The notes: a model not told the origin generated them from the letters alone. Shown: positions 44,464 to 56,174, numbered from the stretch's first letter. The stretch: 61,918 nucleotides of DNA from Seminavis robusta (GCA_903772945.1 CAICTM010000524.1:1-61918), one strand, 5' to 3'. A program made the numbers and translations.

Positions 44464-45432
44464 CGTGGAGTAATGCCAATGCTGATCGGAATGTGCATCT
44501 ACCAATTTGCAGCCACGGTGGAGGATTCGATTCGTTTGATTCAATCCATTCGGAAGACTAACTAGGACAAAAGCTCTCTGCGGCTTTTTGGGATGGTTCT
44601 CAGAAATGGCCTCACTTATTACCACTTTAGTTTGGCCAGGGTGCGTCTGGGTGTGCTTTTAGTACCGGTCTGTTAAGTCTCGTACCCAAATTCTATTAGC
44701 AGATAGTTTGGGTGCGGGTGCGCAAATTATTGGCAGATAACCTGGGCCAAATCTGGCTGCCAGCCAAAAAACTGTCAGGATTTTTTGTCTCACACCGGAG
44801 GCTTCATTTCTTACAAGGTGTGGCTACGAGAATTAATTAGTATGAGTATGCTCGAATGCAAAACGATTGGACTATTGGATGATCAGACGATCGCATCCAA
44901 CAGCATTGCCGTAGAATCGGATCGCTCCACACATACCAAAATACAAGCGCAAGGGCTTCGCCGTGCTGTTCCACTGGTGTGACGATCAAAGCTACTAGCT
45001 CGATAGTACGGCCAATGCCGACAGTTCCTCAAAAGCTGGAGAACGTCTCAGCCACTGTCAAAATTAGGAAGATGTGTTTTTAGAACGCCGTCCTACTGCC
45101 ATCCATACAAGTAAGCTATCATCTATGAAGGTATCTGCCTTATTGCTTACTATACCATCTTAGTACTTATCTAGGTTAATCGTAGCCACACAATATAATA
45201 AGAGTAGAGTTTTGAGTGAATAGTGAGGAGGCCTAACAGTTATTGCTTCTAGTACAAAATCATGTGGGCAGCAAGGTGGCTGCTGTCTGTCTGCGGTGTA
45301 TGCTTGCAGCAAACCAAACTAGTACCTGTCCCCACAGATCCTCAATGCTAGCTGAAGGTTCTTAGTCATCAGGGTAACCTTTTAGCAAGAATAGCACAGA
45401 GCACAGAGCACAGAGCTTAGCGTCTGCTTTTC
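44464..45432. other. Intergenic, no gene recognised
   Basis: Would hold the upstream end of fossil B. No terminal repeats could be identified (Cryptons have none that are long). Short frames lack motifs. Confidence 0.4.
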
Positions 45433-46633
45433 ATGCCTGCCCCCAAGCCACTGACTCGACCCCATAGCAAAAACCGCGACAATTGTGTTATTGATACCTT
45501 CGGTTGATTGTTTTCATTCCACTGTAGAAACAACAGAAAGCAGGAAGGAGCAGCCGGTGTCACAGCATCGCGAGATCTTCAGCTGAAACGTGTTGGACTT
45601 GCAGGAGTGCAAAAAGATCCCTGACGATTGTCTCAGATCTCTTCTACTAATCACCGTCATTGTCCTGCTCCAGTGAGAATTTGGATTGGCAGTAGAACCG
45701 CCACTGCAACGATGCCTTGACCGATTGTATAAACTTTTCATTGGCAACTTGTAGACCCGAACTCAAGTAGAATTCATCCAGCCGTTCAACACCGTCGGCT
45801 GTGCGGCATCCCCGTTGGAGTTTTCGGGAATGTTCCTTGGGCATGAATGCCCGTAGCATGGAAAGTATGATATTGAATAGGACTCCCGTGTTGAAATTCT
45901 TGACTTGGTCATATTTGAAGGGGTATACGCCTGCAACTTCTGAGTAGACTTTCTTCATGTAACTGAATCCAAAATTGGTTTTCAAATCGTAACCTTGATT
46001 TTCCATGAGCAGGATGCTACCCTTTCGAATGGCCTTGAAATCAGGACTCAGGGCATGAGCTACAGCGTAAGTAGCTACAATCCAGATGCGTACGAGTTCC
46101 GGTCGTGCCTGAAGGATCTTGGCATAAAAGCGGGCTACATCCAGTGCCAAGATGTAATTACCATCGCGTGGATTGTAGTTGAGAGCCAACCAGAATCGAG
46201 GCATGACAAAGACCAGCTCTCGAACAAACTCTACTCCTGCCTCCCATGTATCCACAAAATCGTATTCCTCACGGAATGCCTGCATGGTCCGTATCCTATC
46301 CAGGGATCGTTCCACGTTGTCTCGGTCAATGATGCCAAATTGGCAATACCAAAAGTCACTGAGTGGCTTCAGATCTCCCTCCTCTGCCACAGCCTGCTTG
46401 ATGGCCAGAGCCCACCGTCGTTCTTGTTCTGTCAGCTTCATGCGATCTTCATACCAATACTGACCTGGGGCTCCCACAAGGGGAAAATCGCTGCTGTCAT
46501 CGTCACCCTCTTCTTCACTGCTAGTATCCTCCTCCTCCACTTCGTTGTTTTCCTGAACCTCTTCCTGAACGTTCTGTTCCAATAGCACACGCACATCTGC
46601 CAAGGCTTCTTCGTTACTGTCTCCCATCTTGAT
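45433..46633 (-). repeat. Segmental duplication, copy 2 (CRAL-TRIO gene plus 3' flank)
   Basis: Matches 35695-36890 in the same orientation. The upstream match ends within about ten bases of the ATG, so the two copies have unrelated promoters. Confidence 0.85.
45647..46627 (-). CDS. CRAL-TRIO (Sec14-like) domain protein, copy 2
   Basis: 326 aa, one exon, with stop codons immediately upstream, so the start at 46627 is firm and also fixes the start of copy 1. Same layout as copy 1: acidic linker (EEEDTSSEEEGDDD), helical part (LTEQERRWALAIKQAVAEEG, YCQFGIIDRDNVERSLDRIR) and lipid-binding-like domain (AIRKGSILLMENQGYDLK, AGVYPFKYDQVKNFNTGVLF). Identity to copy 1 is high in the core (long identical stretches such as WLALNYNPRDGN) and lower in the linker. 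Changes concentrate in the linker and at the ligand-domain loop. Both look intact, so purifying selection on both is likely. Ligand unknown. Confidence 0.8.
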   Translation of the reverse strand: MGDSNEEALADVRVLLEQNVQEEVQENNEVEEEDTSSEEEGDDDSSDFPLVGAPGQYWYEDRMKLTEQERRWALAIKQAVAEEGDLKPLSDFWYCQFGIIDRDNVERSLDRIRTMQAFREEYDFVDTWEAGVEFVRELVFVMPRFWLALNYNPRDGNYILALDVARFYAKILQARPELVRIWIVATYAVAHALSPDFKAIRKGSILLMENQGYDLKTNFGFSYMKKVYSEVAGVYPFKYDQVKNFNTGVLFNIILSMLRAFMPKEHSRKLQRGCRTADGVERLDEFYLSSGLQVANEKFIQSVKASLQWRFYCQSKFSLEQDNDGD

Positions 46634-48809
46634 TGCCGTCGTTCTCGTGCTTTACTATTAGAGAGGCTACTAGTGGTACTTGTTAGAACAGCCTCTCGAT
46701 CTTTGTTCGGTGGTTGTGAGAACCTTCTTTATAAATCTCACTTGGTTGTGAAGTGTTTTCTTGTTAGGGTCACTTTGCGGTGCGCGTGCCCACCCAAGTT
46801 GCCTTTTTAAGGATATAGGTTCCACGATGGATTTCCACGACAGCCTTGACAGCCATCCACCTCTTGGTTGTCGCTCAGTTTCAGCTCTCAACTCTCAACG
46901 AAGCAGCTTGTCAACTGTAGCTATGCTAGCTAGAGCTAGAAGGGCACCGAGAGCTGAGAGTATCAATTATTTGTGACGATACCAGGGTGATTGAATAATT
47001 CAATCATTCGATGGCATGGATTTGATTCCACGTAACTGGTTGATTCCAGCAGTTGCAGGAGGGGCGAGAATCTTGCTTTCTTGCTTGGCTAGTGGCTGGT
47101 GCTTTCAAGGAACGAAAGTCTTTGGCCCTACAGTATGGCAATGTTTATTGTCGGTGCAAACCTCAGGTTTATCATAGTATCTTTTAAAAAAACACTGAAG
47201 TCTCTTTTGGATTTGGGATCAAACCAAACAGACAGCGTCATTATCTCAGAGGGAGAAGAAAAGAGGGAGGGGGAGGACCGCAACAAGAGCGAACAATACA
47301 TTCCCATATCGCTCGCCTTGCTTCCAATCTGCTACCAGTACGACGTTAGCATCCTAACCTAATTCTGCTCTGCTTTGGGTCAGCACCTGCATAAACGCCT
47401 AAGACGCCAGCCAAAGATTGATGTATCAGGTCGAAAACCAACTCAGTAGTACTAGGCAGAGGGCAGGGCCTTTGAGCCATAATCCGTTTTCCTCCACGTA
47501 ATAGGTACAATTTCAACCATTAGGAAACCACAGAGAGATGATAGCCTCTGCATTCTGATCCAGAGGATCGTTATTTTGAACTTTGAACAACAGCCAGAGA
47601 GCAGCAGAGATGACAGGCTGGCTGCACTGGTCCATGGGCTTGGAATATTCATGTGCATACCGGTACGTACAGACATCGACAAGCAAGCTGGCAACTGAGC
47701 TGTGGGTTTATGATGCTGTGCTCCTTCTGCCTTCACGGTACTGTTGCTGCAATCCAAAATCCAAGCAACGTAGACTAATCCCATCTCAAGAGGGTGCCGC
47801 GACAGCTTCGCTGATACCGGTATGATTAGTTTGCCGAATACCGGTAAACTACCAAGACAAGCCACCAGACTCCGAGAAGATCTGAGATCATCAAATTTAA
47901 TAAAATTGGAATACTGTGGAATAGTAGCTCTGATGGTGGTACTGGGTACCAGGTACTCTGATCAAGGTCGAGAGGCCCGTGCTGCACGGAAAGATTTAAT
48001 GGAAAATATTGATGGAAAGATTGATTGGATCATCATAGAAAGTGCGTCTGTGCATGGAGGCATGGAGGCACGATGGCGGAATCGAATCGAATCATTCCGC
48101 CTCCGTGCGTGGATACAGAATGCGCCAAGAAAGTCAGATTAAATAAATTTTTGGCAATCATGAATCATGAATGGTGTACCGTACCGGTACCAGTACCGGT
48201 ACATGTGCTTCTGTTGTTTACAGTCTACTCTACAGTGTACAGTGCACAAAGAGGTTTAAGGAATCATAGAATTGGGCATGGCAGTCTTTTATGCTCTTTC
48301 TGGAAACCTGAATCAGAGAGCTCGTGTCTGAAAATTCTTCTTATTTTAAAAAGAAGGAGAAGTCAGATTTAATAAATAAGATCTAAGGGCACAACTTGTG
48401 CGTTACCTTAGCAAGGCAGCATCTGAGCATTCGTCCAAAGCTCCTGCACCATCCACGTCCACGCGACAATAGAAATTGCAGAGGAGACCTCTTCATAATA
48501 CGTTTGCACGAGCCAAGAGCCTAATGTTGAAGGTTCCTTTCCTTTGTGGACATTGCAGAATGAGCAATAAGACTTGTCATTCCACCCCGGCATCGTATCG
48601 TCATGCCCTCGTACCTCGTAGCGCTTAGAGTACTAACTTTGCTTGCAATCCAGACCCTGCACGGTGGGTGGCACCTCCGCTGGTTAGTTTGTTTTGATCC
48701 TGATCTGATTTATCATTCGATTCGGTGTTTTCCTATCTTAAAACCCATCCTCTGGATTGGCCCTCACAATATTCCCCAAAGCAAAACACCAAGCCCCCAA
48801 CCAGCAAAG
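46634..48809. other. Intergenic, no gene recognised
   Basis: About 2.2 kb with only short motif-free frames. Five exact TACCGGTA palindromes cluster at 47658-48201. The plus-strand leader of the third TPR-like gene is at the right end (48750-48809). Confidence 0.5.
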
Positions 48810-49541
48810 ATGACTTCCACTCAAGAACCCACAAGCTCCCAAGTTATCGACCACATCATGCAGCTCAACAACGCGGGTATCCAGATGCTCCAGGATCACA
48901 GGTACGAAGGGGCCATCAGCACCTTGTCCAAGGCCGTATCTACCTTCAAAATGTCACTTGATTTGCTCGATGGCAATGATGGGTGCTGCAGCAATCCTGG
49001 CTGCGATCTGTCCTTTACTTTCCAACTATCCAATGCCGCCGTCAGAGCCGCAGAGAGTGGAGGCGACGAATTCAGCAGCGCACCCTCCTTTATCTTTGAC
49101 TCTCCCATTCGAGTGGCACACTGCCTAACGAACGTCGACCAATTCGACATCAAAAGTTCAACGCAAGACCAACTCAAAATGTTTTCCTTTGCACTCGTCT
49201 TTAACTGGGCACTGGCGTTCCACCTGGCAGCTCCGCAAGGAAACACCGTCAAGGAACACAGACGCCTCACCAAGGCATTGGCCTTTTACAAGTTGGCACT
49301 CAATATGATTGAGAATGAGAATCTAAACTTGGGCATCATGGAAGCCCTGGCTGTAATCAATAACCAAGCTCAAGTTTATCTCAAGCTGGGTGACCGGAAC
49401 CATGCTGATCAATGCTATGATCAAGTTCGAAGTGACATCATGTTGGTTGCAGACTGCGGCCGCCAACAAGACATCCTGCTCTTTGAACAGTTCTTTGCCG
49501 CTGCAGTCTTCGAGCCATCAAAGTTCGCCCCCGCAGCATGA
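48810..49541 (+). CDS. TPR-like family protein, paralogue 3
   Basis: 243 aa from the ATG at 48810; the open frame extends upstream to 48603, but the family N-terminus aligns from MTSTQEPTSSQVIDHIMQLN. Landmarks: NNAGIQMLQDHRYEGAISTL, PSFIFDSPIRVAHCL (clearest FIF.PI box in the window), MFSFALVFNWALAFHLAAP, AFYKLALNMI, GIMEALAVINNQAQVYLKLG, MLVADCGRQQDILLFEQFF, ending APAA. One exon. No enzyme motif or targeting signal. Confidence 0.82.
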   Translation: MTSTQEPTSSQVIDHIMQLNNAGIQMLQDHRYEGAISTLSKAVSTFKMSLDLLDGNDGCCSNPGCDLSFTFQLSNAAVRAAESGGDEFSSAPSFIFDSPIRVAHCLTNVDQFDIKSSTQDQLKMFSFALVFNWALAFHLAAPQGNTVKEHRRLTKALAFYKLALNMIENENLNLGIMEALAVINNQAQVYLKLGDRNHADQCYDQVRSDIMLVADCGRQQDILLFEQFFAAAVFEPSKFAPAA

Positions 49542-51540
49542 AGGATCGATATAAGTACCAATTGAAAGCCAATACCACTGTTTATAAATCTTAGCAATGG
49601 ATTTGTCATCATCAATACAGCAATGCAGAACAGCCCTCTACCGTGCCGTACATAGCCACTACTGGGAGCAAAAGCGGACCAAAAGATCGCCGATGCTTAG
49701 GCGTGGTTCCACGATCAGCCGGCGTGGCCACATTGTATCCATGTTTCGATCAACTCCCGCAAACTCGTTGCCACTGCGGTCCGGATCTTGCCATCTTGCT
49801 TGCTCCGGTGGACAACCAATCGTTGTAAGGATCACCATGGTGCTTTCCCAGCAAACAAGCCCAGCACCCATCCTCCGCTCTACTACTAGTAGGAGCCACT
49901 GCCCTGTCTCTATATCGGCCTCATCTGCAGCGCGGAAGCTTAGGCGGTGGCTTGGAGTCGAGGGAGACTCGCTCCCTGTAGACCTAATAGCTCTCCGGCT
50001 GGTTCAGTTGATCTTTGCTGCACAGCGCTCTTCTCGCTTCCTCGTTAGCAAGGTTTCCCCGGCTGGAGGCCTTAAAGAGGGCAACAGCCACTGGACATCT
50101 TCAGACTTCAGATGACGCGGTTGCCGTTCTTGCTTCAGAGGACAAGCAAATAAGCGTCAATCTTCTTCTAAGCAATCCAGTAGTTACGACTGTAGAGCGT
50201 TAGAGCCGCATGAAGAGGAAACCGGTGAACGAGGATGCAACTGCTAGCTAGCTAGTAGAGAGCTTAGTAGAGTGACTGACAAAGGAAGCGATTGATTCTC
50301 AACAAGCCAAGCCGAACGCTGAACACAAGCCAAAATTTAGTGCTGCTGGGCTTGGAGAAACAACAGCAACTACTACCGGCGTTCTCTGCAGCAGCTGTTG
50401 GTTGCTGCCAGCTGCCAGGTGAAGGTGCCAAATGGCCAGTCGACTGTCCACGGAGTTCTGTTGGTAACCATGATTAATTTTGTAGCTAATTTTGTCCAGG
50501 TTTCAGCAGGTGCCTCGTTTCCCTCTACAGTTCTACATGTACTATCCTTGTGAGTAGCACCAGGTATGGGTTCGTCGATGCATCGATGCAGCAGCATCAT
50601 CCGAAAGTGGATTGCCGTCGTGTAAAAAGGATGGAATGACGATGATACTAGATGATTTTGTTTTCCTCTTTCGGATTGCACAGCTCCATCAACGTAAAAG
50701 TTCTGCCAACGGTATGAAGCACGAAAGGAAACCTAGAGTTAAGAGGTCAATGCTAATACCAGTGAAGACCATGAAACACTCATTGTCCGTCATTGCCGAT
50801 ACTTGGACGCAACCACGCTTTTACAAGTGGCGCGACGTTCAATCACTTCACTCTTTTTGATGACATCATTGACTGGACTACTCTTTACTCACCAGTACCG
50901 TACTCAACAGTCATCAACTCGGACTATAATACTTGAAGGATTTAATGACTTGCTTGGGTTCGCAGACTCAAAAGCTGTTCGCTGTTCGTAATTTAATTAT
51001 TAGCAGAACTTGGATCTTAAATGCATGTTCCAGCACTGTTGCCTTTGGGGTTCCACTGAGAGTCATTGACTTTCAAAGATCACAGACAAGCTGGGAAAAG
51101 AGAAGTGAGGGGTCATTTGTTAAAACTCAGTTTGTGCGTAAGAATGCCTCCAAAGCAAAGTGATTTATTGTACATGACCCTGACTCAGATAAAGACAGAA
51201 CTCTGACGTGTGTCACAGCAACCCCAACATTGTATGAGCTTTGCGGCATCTTTGCAGGCATCTCACCAATTGACCACAACGGCACATCTAACCGCAACCT
51301 TTCTGTTATGTAATAGTCAGAGCAGAGCCAGGACGGGATCGTCCAAGACATACCTTCTACTCAGTACCTGCTCGTTCCAGTTCTCGGAGCTTCATCGCCG
51401 GTGTTTCTTTCTCGCCACCTCAGATCTCTCACGTTGATCACACCCCGGCACAATCTCTTTTCATCTGCCGCACTGCTTCTTCTTCTGCTCACAATCCCAA
51501 GCTTCGCGCAACGAAAATCAAGCTTCTATCACTGGAAACC
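49542..51540. other. Intergenic between two TPR-like genes
   Basis: No gene. Open frames here (for example 49597-50115, 172 codons) are Ser/Arg-rich without a domain and are not called. The leader of the fourth TPR-like gene is at 51400-51540. Confidence 0.5.
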
Positions 51541-52308
51541 ATGGCATCCTCATCCTCTTGCTCGACTGTTTGTGCCTCCATGGCCAAGATCATCAAACAA
51601 AACAACGATGGAATCCGACGATTGGAAACCCAAGATTACTCCAAGGCTGCGGCTCTCTTGTCTTCCTCCGTGTCCGATCTCAAGCTGCTCTTGGCGGAAT
51701 GCGACGCCGAGGCAAGTGCCGATGCAGCTGTAAGCCGTCCTTGCTACGAACTCGTCTTTTCCTTTGTTCTGGAATCGGCTACGGCCATTGCCGGTGGTGG
51801 TTCCGACAATGATAATAATAGCGTTGTTGATTCCACCGACGGGTTCATCTTTGAAGCTCCCATCAAGGTCTCTCGTGTCCGACGCGATGGCACTGCAGAA
51901 GAAGAAGACAGTATCACCGAGATGCTCAAGCGCTTGTCTTTTTCCGTCGTGTACAATTTGGCCGTGTCGTTTCACATGAGTGCCATTCGGTCGGCGTCGT
52001 TGACCAACAAGAAGCTCTCGCAACGACTGCGCAAAGCTCTGGCGTTTTACAAGATGGCCTTGGATCTGGCACGTCAATACGACATTGCCGTCGGATCCAT
52101 GGAGGCATTGGCCATTGCCAATAATCAGGCGCACATTCATCGTCTCTTGAACGAGACGCAAGACGCCGAAAGGTGCCGTGCGCTCATGCTGTCCAATATC
52201 ATGTACGCATCGGAACACGGGAATCCCACCAAGGATATCGTGCACTTTGAAAAGTTTGTCGCCAGTGCCACCGACGGCACGTCGAATACCACTGCCAAGG
52301 CTGCGTGA
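51541..52308 (+). CDS. TPR-like family protein, paralogue 4
   Basis: 255 aa, one exon. Landmarks in family order: IIKQNNDGIRRLETQDYSKA, DGFIFEAPIKVSRVRR, RLSFSVVYNLAVSFHMSAI, AFYKMALDLA, GSMEALAIANNQAHIHRLLN, IMYASEHGNPTKDIVHFEKF, ending AKAA. It lies 2.0 kb downstream of paralogue 3 in the same orientation, which fits local tandem duplication. The first repeat helix pair is preceded by a Ser/Cys-rich start (MASSSSCSTVCASMAK). A 260-codon antisense frame across it is a shadow. Confidence 0.82.
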   Translation: MASSSSCSTVCASMAKIIKQNNDGIRRLETQDYSKAAALLSSSVSDLKLLLAECDAEASADAAVSRPCYELVFSFVLESATAIAGGGSDNDNNSVVDSTDGFIFEAPIKVSRVRRDGTAEEEDSITEMLKRLSFSVVYNLAVSFHMSAIRSASLTNKKLSQRLRKALAFYKMALDLARQYDIAVGSMEALAIANNQAHIHRLLNETQDAERCRALMLSNIMYASEHGNPTKDIVHFEKFVASATDGTSNTTAKAA

Positions 52309-52854
52309 AATTAGATGAATCGAATCAATCAAAAGGAACGAGTTCTTGATTGATTGATTCGTTTAGGAATCTTGCTTGACTCTCCTTGCTACAAGTGTAC
52401 CGCATACACCGCATACAAATTTTGAACTACATACATAGTTACTACTTAGCTTATTCTTTATTATTACCAATCAAAACACTAGCTAGTCTATTCTACCGCG
52501 TAGTAGCTGTTCAGTTTGTGGACGAGGGGGGCGGCCGACTAAGCTCGATCGAGCAGCCACCGGCAACGAGAAGAAGGGATCAACGGGGGGCTAGCTGGCT
52601 GGCATCACCAGCTAGCTGTTCCAGCCAAGGCATACATAGCCAATGAACTACACTGGAAATACTTTTAGGCAAAGAGATCGTTTCCATTCTCCAGCCAGTT
52701 CCCATCCAATCCTTGCTTCCGCATAACGGTCGGTACGTTTTCATGCAGTATTATAAAGCTTATTATGTAAACGGATAGCATGTGCACGTAATATTATGTA
52801 TTGCCAAGATATAGCGGCAATTGTTCTGGAACGTTGTATTTGGTGGTGCTTTCA
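52309..52854. other. Short intergenic region
   Basis: Convergent 3' ends of TPR paralogue 4 and the hypothetical gene at 52855; includes GATTGATTGATTC words near 52350. Nothing else seen. Confidence 0.5.
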
Positions 52855-53496
52855 TCAGGCTGCGGGTGGCGACGGTCGTTGCTTCATCCCCTCTGTATTG
52901 AGGTTTCCAACACGTACATCGCTTTCTTCGAACGATTTCGGCGCAGCAATCCTTTCGGGTCGTTTTCTTTTCGGTGAAGCTGAACTAGTACTGCGTCGAC
53001 TGGCATAACCAGGAGGGTGCACCGGAGAACCAATTGCCTTGGTCTCATCTCCTTCGATGGAGAGCTCATCAGAGGCGTCTCCCTCGTCTTCCTCCTTCAT
53101 AACGTCAGAGATGAGGCCCCAGCCAGAAGCGCACGTAGCTGTTGACTGTCTGCCCATGGAAAAGGCAGTACGGGTACTGTCGCCTCGGGTCATCCTGGGG
53201 ACAGCACGCCATCTGTCCCAGCCCATGTCGTGATTGGTGGGATCATCGTCGTGTTCTTCTTCTTCTAGCAATCGAAAGTGAGCGGGTCGCAGTGGCAGTT
53301 TGCTGGCGGCAGATCCGCGGGTTGGTTTCCTCGGCATGGCATTGTAGCCCTCCTTGTCGGATGTGTCCCAGCGAGAAACTACCCTACTTGTGCGACTGTG
53401 GCCTTCGTGCTCTTGGTAGGAGATTGAGCAGCTGATGTTGGAAACTTCCAGGGCATCGTGGGTGTGAGTGTCGACGTATTCGGGGACAGCAATCAT
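52855..53496 (-). CDS. Hypothetical protein with SRWD motif, copy 1
   Basis: 213 aa from the ATG at 53496 (open frame extends to 53592). Largely disordered and charged. VVSRWDTSDKEG and then MPRKPT occur near residues 48-64; an acidic run LEEEEHDDD, DRWRAVPRMTRG, an acidic patch and a basic KRKRPER patch follow. The protein ends PSPPAA. The order SRWD(S/T)..K, then MP(R/K), then RW.A(V/I)P is shared with the gene at 57026, suggesting a lineage family. Function unknown; the disordered character and basic patches would suit a nuclear regulator, but that is speculation. Confidence 0.5.
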   Translation of the reverse strand: MIAVPEYVDTHTHDALEVSNISCSISYQEHEGHSRTSRVVSRWDTSDKEGYNAMPRKPTRGSAASKLPLRPAHFRLLEEEEHDDDPTNHDMGWDRWRAVPRMTRGDSTRTAFSMGRQSTATCASGWGLISDVMKEEDEGDASDELSIEGDETKAIGSPVHPPGYASRRSTSSASPKRKRPERIAAPKSFEESDVRVGNLNTEGMKQRPSPPAA

Positions 53497-55217
53497 GGTA
53501 GGGGAGGGGGGAGTGGTGCAATCAAAATGGATGAAAGTAGTTTTGAAAGTCTGCGTAGTAGTAAAGAAGTTTTGTGGGAAGGAGCTCATCAATGATCTTT
53601 GAAACTACGGCAATAAAGAAGTTTTGTGGAAAACCAGTGTATACCAAGGAGAACCCGATGCTGCATGCTGTGCTAGGTTGCGGAATTGTGTCATATGCCC
53701 GACCGTCACTAGCTAGCCGGAGTACACAGGACATGCGATTTGCCTTTTCAAGTAAGTCAAGCAAGACAGCAAGACTCTAAGGTTCTCTTCATGGCTGTGT
53801 TGCAATATGACATAGCGTAAAAAGCGAATTGGGCTGGAGGGCTCTTTTGGCAACGAATCCTGAGTTTCTTTGTGCGGAGCATACCCTTGAACGTCGGAAC
53901 CTATAGCTCTCACCGCATATTAGCTAGCCAGCCGACCTTCACCCAGGGACGACACAACCTCACCACGATCTACTTATCAACAACTTCTTCTCTTGACACC
54001 TTTATGTCCAGTGTCAACAAAATTAAATGCAGATGATAAATACTGCTCTTGCCTGGCTGTGTGACGCCAAGAAACAGCCCCAGGCTCAGCAACATGCTTG
54101 AAGAAGCTTTTAGCAGTATATGGAGCAGCGAAGTATTCCCACTTCATTTGTTCCCTGTGATTTCACCTTGGTACTAGGTTTGTCACCGGAGAATTGGAAT
54201 TGCGGGAGACATTGTGGCAGTCCGCGCTCTTCGCTTCTACCTAGCCGGCTAGCACAGTGCAAGTAGGTTGATGCGAGTTGTAGTTTTTAGTTTGGATGGT
54301 GCACACAGCTCGAGTTGCTTAATTTCAATACCGCAACACATCAGCTTAATTAAGCACCAAACTACACTAACAGTTATGCCATACTGGCTTGGCCGCCCTG
54401 GTTGAAGCATCGCCAGCGGCACCGTATCGTATGGGAGTGGGAGAAATAGAGCAGCCAATGAAATCACAGAGCCAGCTTCACTCCGTTGACCCTTCTGTGC
54501 GCCGTCCAAGTTGGGGTCGGGCAGCTTTGCCACATCATCATGTGATAGTATGTTGGGGCCACATGTTCGTGTTGTGGCTTCCTTGAACGGTACAAGCAGT
54601 TCGGTACCGGAGGCACAACTCCATAAATTTTGCTGGAGTCGGTTTTTGAATGAGTGAATCAACGCTTTGATAGTCTATTGCCCGACGGTGAGCATCAAAC
54701 CGAAGTGTTGCTAGGTTGCCGCAGCTGCGGAGTACACCTTTGCCGATTATTAGCGGGAGTGAACCAATCTCCTTTGCTCTCCACCTCCAATTGCTCGGCA
54801 CAATGACCAGGAACGAAATACATGTAGGTCATGCATAGAGCTTCAATCAAACTATCTCTCCTCTACGAAACCAAGACCAATCATTTTCAAATACTTCACG
54901 AAACAGCACTCATGAAGGTTCAACACCCTTTTCGCACATTTTTTGCCCACGTGTGAAATACTGCGTCCGAAACTGCGGCCAACTCCGCTCCCGAACCCTC
55001 CACTCCCGCGTCCGCCTCGACTCGACTCGACTCGACTCCCAAACTCCCAAACGGCAGCGCGGGTTCGACTCCCACGGCGCAGCAACTCCCACCAAAGCAC
55101 TCTCCGGGTGGTTTCCTGCACATCATGAGAGTGCTTTGAGCCATCCACAGCAAGGCTGAGGTCTCATTTCGTTGTCCTTGGCTGTTCAATACAAGAAACA
55201 ATTGCCTACAGGTCATC
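53497..55217. other. Intergenic with CGACT tract and tRNA-like T-arm, no gene called
   Basis: Short frames on both strands without motif. A CTCGA-unit tract lies at 55016-55037. A GGTTCGACTCC stretch at about 55061-55071 resembles a tRNA T-arm, but no full cloverleaf fits (see rejected). Confidence 0.5.
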
Positions 55218-56174
55218 ATGGTTGCCTTATTCCTCAAGAAGAAGCTAGCGGGTGGCTCCGATGAACCGTCCAAGCGTGAACGTAACCGCGATCATCCCAA
55301 CCAGATGGTTGACGTTGTTTCCCCTTTCGAAGAGTTCTTGCCATCTGAAGATATGTTTCGCTTCAAGAAGAGCTTCAAGATGGCCCGCAGCAAACATTCC
55401 ATCCAAAGGGATCAGCTCGCCAAGCTCAAAGCCCGAGAAATCCTGAAGACGACTGAGACAACGCAACGAGAGATTCCAACCAAGAAAAAGACTGTCCCGA
55501 CATTTCGATCCCACGAAGGAACTAAACGCAACCAACCTGCGTACCCCGTCATGTCGTCGGATTTGCATGTCCCAAATGGAGTAGGTTACTCTGTGTTTCC
55601 GCATCAGGTGCCTGACGTCATCTCAATCAAACGCCTTGACGAGTCTAATGAGGATGCGAGTTCTGAGATCAGTTTGGAAGAAGTTTTCCAGTACATGTCT
55701 TCACTTTCTGGTTCGTCTGGAGCTGCCCCATCTTTATCCACTGAGTTGTCGGAATCTCCCACTTGGGCAAATGATGGTTGGTCCTACCCAGCGGTGGTCG
55801 CATCCGCGACGAAATCTTGCTTGCCCACCACTTTGTCTGATTTGGAATCTTCTGATAGCAGTTCTATCTCCTGGCCAAGCGACGAGTATGACGGAATCAC
55901 ATCCTCTGGTGATGAAAGTGGAGTAGTGAATCCCACTGGCACCGGTCCATTGGACCGCAAGATGCTCTTTGGAACCAAGAAGCCTACGGCTTGTGCTTAT
56001 GACGATGGATCGGAATATTTCAAGTCAGAGCTCACTTGTGGTGGATTCAAGTTTTGGTCTGGCGGAGAAATCCACATGCGCAATCTTGGAGAGACCGGAA
56101 TGCTCAAAGCTGCAAGAGATGAAGAGGATTGCCGTCGTGCAGCTGACTATCAGGAGGAAGAAACACGAGTGTAA
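55218..56174 (+). CDS. Hypothetical protein, lineage-specific
   Basis: 318 aa, one exon. The N-terminal ~95 residues are basic and helical (EDMFRFKKSFKMARSKHSIQ, DQLAKLKAREILKTT, TKKKTVPTF), possibly a nuclear or nucleic-acid-binding part. The middle (~140-240) is Ser-rich and acidic with no predicted fold (EEVFQYMSSLSGSSGAA, LSDLESSDSSSISWPSDEYD). The C-terminus has a small motif (LTCGGFKFWSGGEIHMRNLG) that may be a folded core. No recognised domain. The regular codon pattern and length favour a real gene. Confidence 0.6.
   Translation: MVALFLKKKLAGGSDEPSKRERNRDHPNQMVDVVSPFEEFLPSEDMFRFKKSFKMARSKHSIQRDQLAKLKAREILKTTETTQREIPTKKKTVPTFRSHEGTKRNQPAYPVMSSDLHVPNGVGYSVFPHQVPDVISIKRLDESNEDASSEISLEEVFQYMSSLSGSSGAAPSLSTELSESPTWANDGWSYPAVVASATKSCLPTTLSDLESSDSSSISWPSDEYDGITSSGDESGVVNPTGTGPLDRKMLFGTKKPTACAYDDGSEYFKSELTCGGFKFWSGGEIHMRNLGETGMLKAARDEEDCRRAADYQEEETRV

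Noticed and set aside
49597..50115. 172-codon plus-strand frame
   Set aside because: Ser/Arg-rich with no domain, signal or paralogue; likely chance.
55050..55090. Possible tRNA T-arm (GGTTCGACTCC)
   Set aside because: No acceptor stem, D-arm or anticodon stem at proper spacing was found on either strand; the T-stem has a mismatch.
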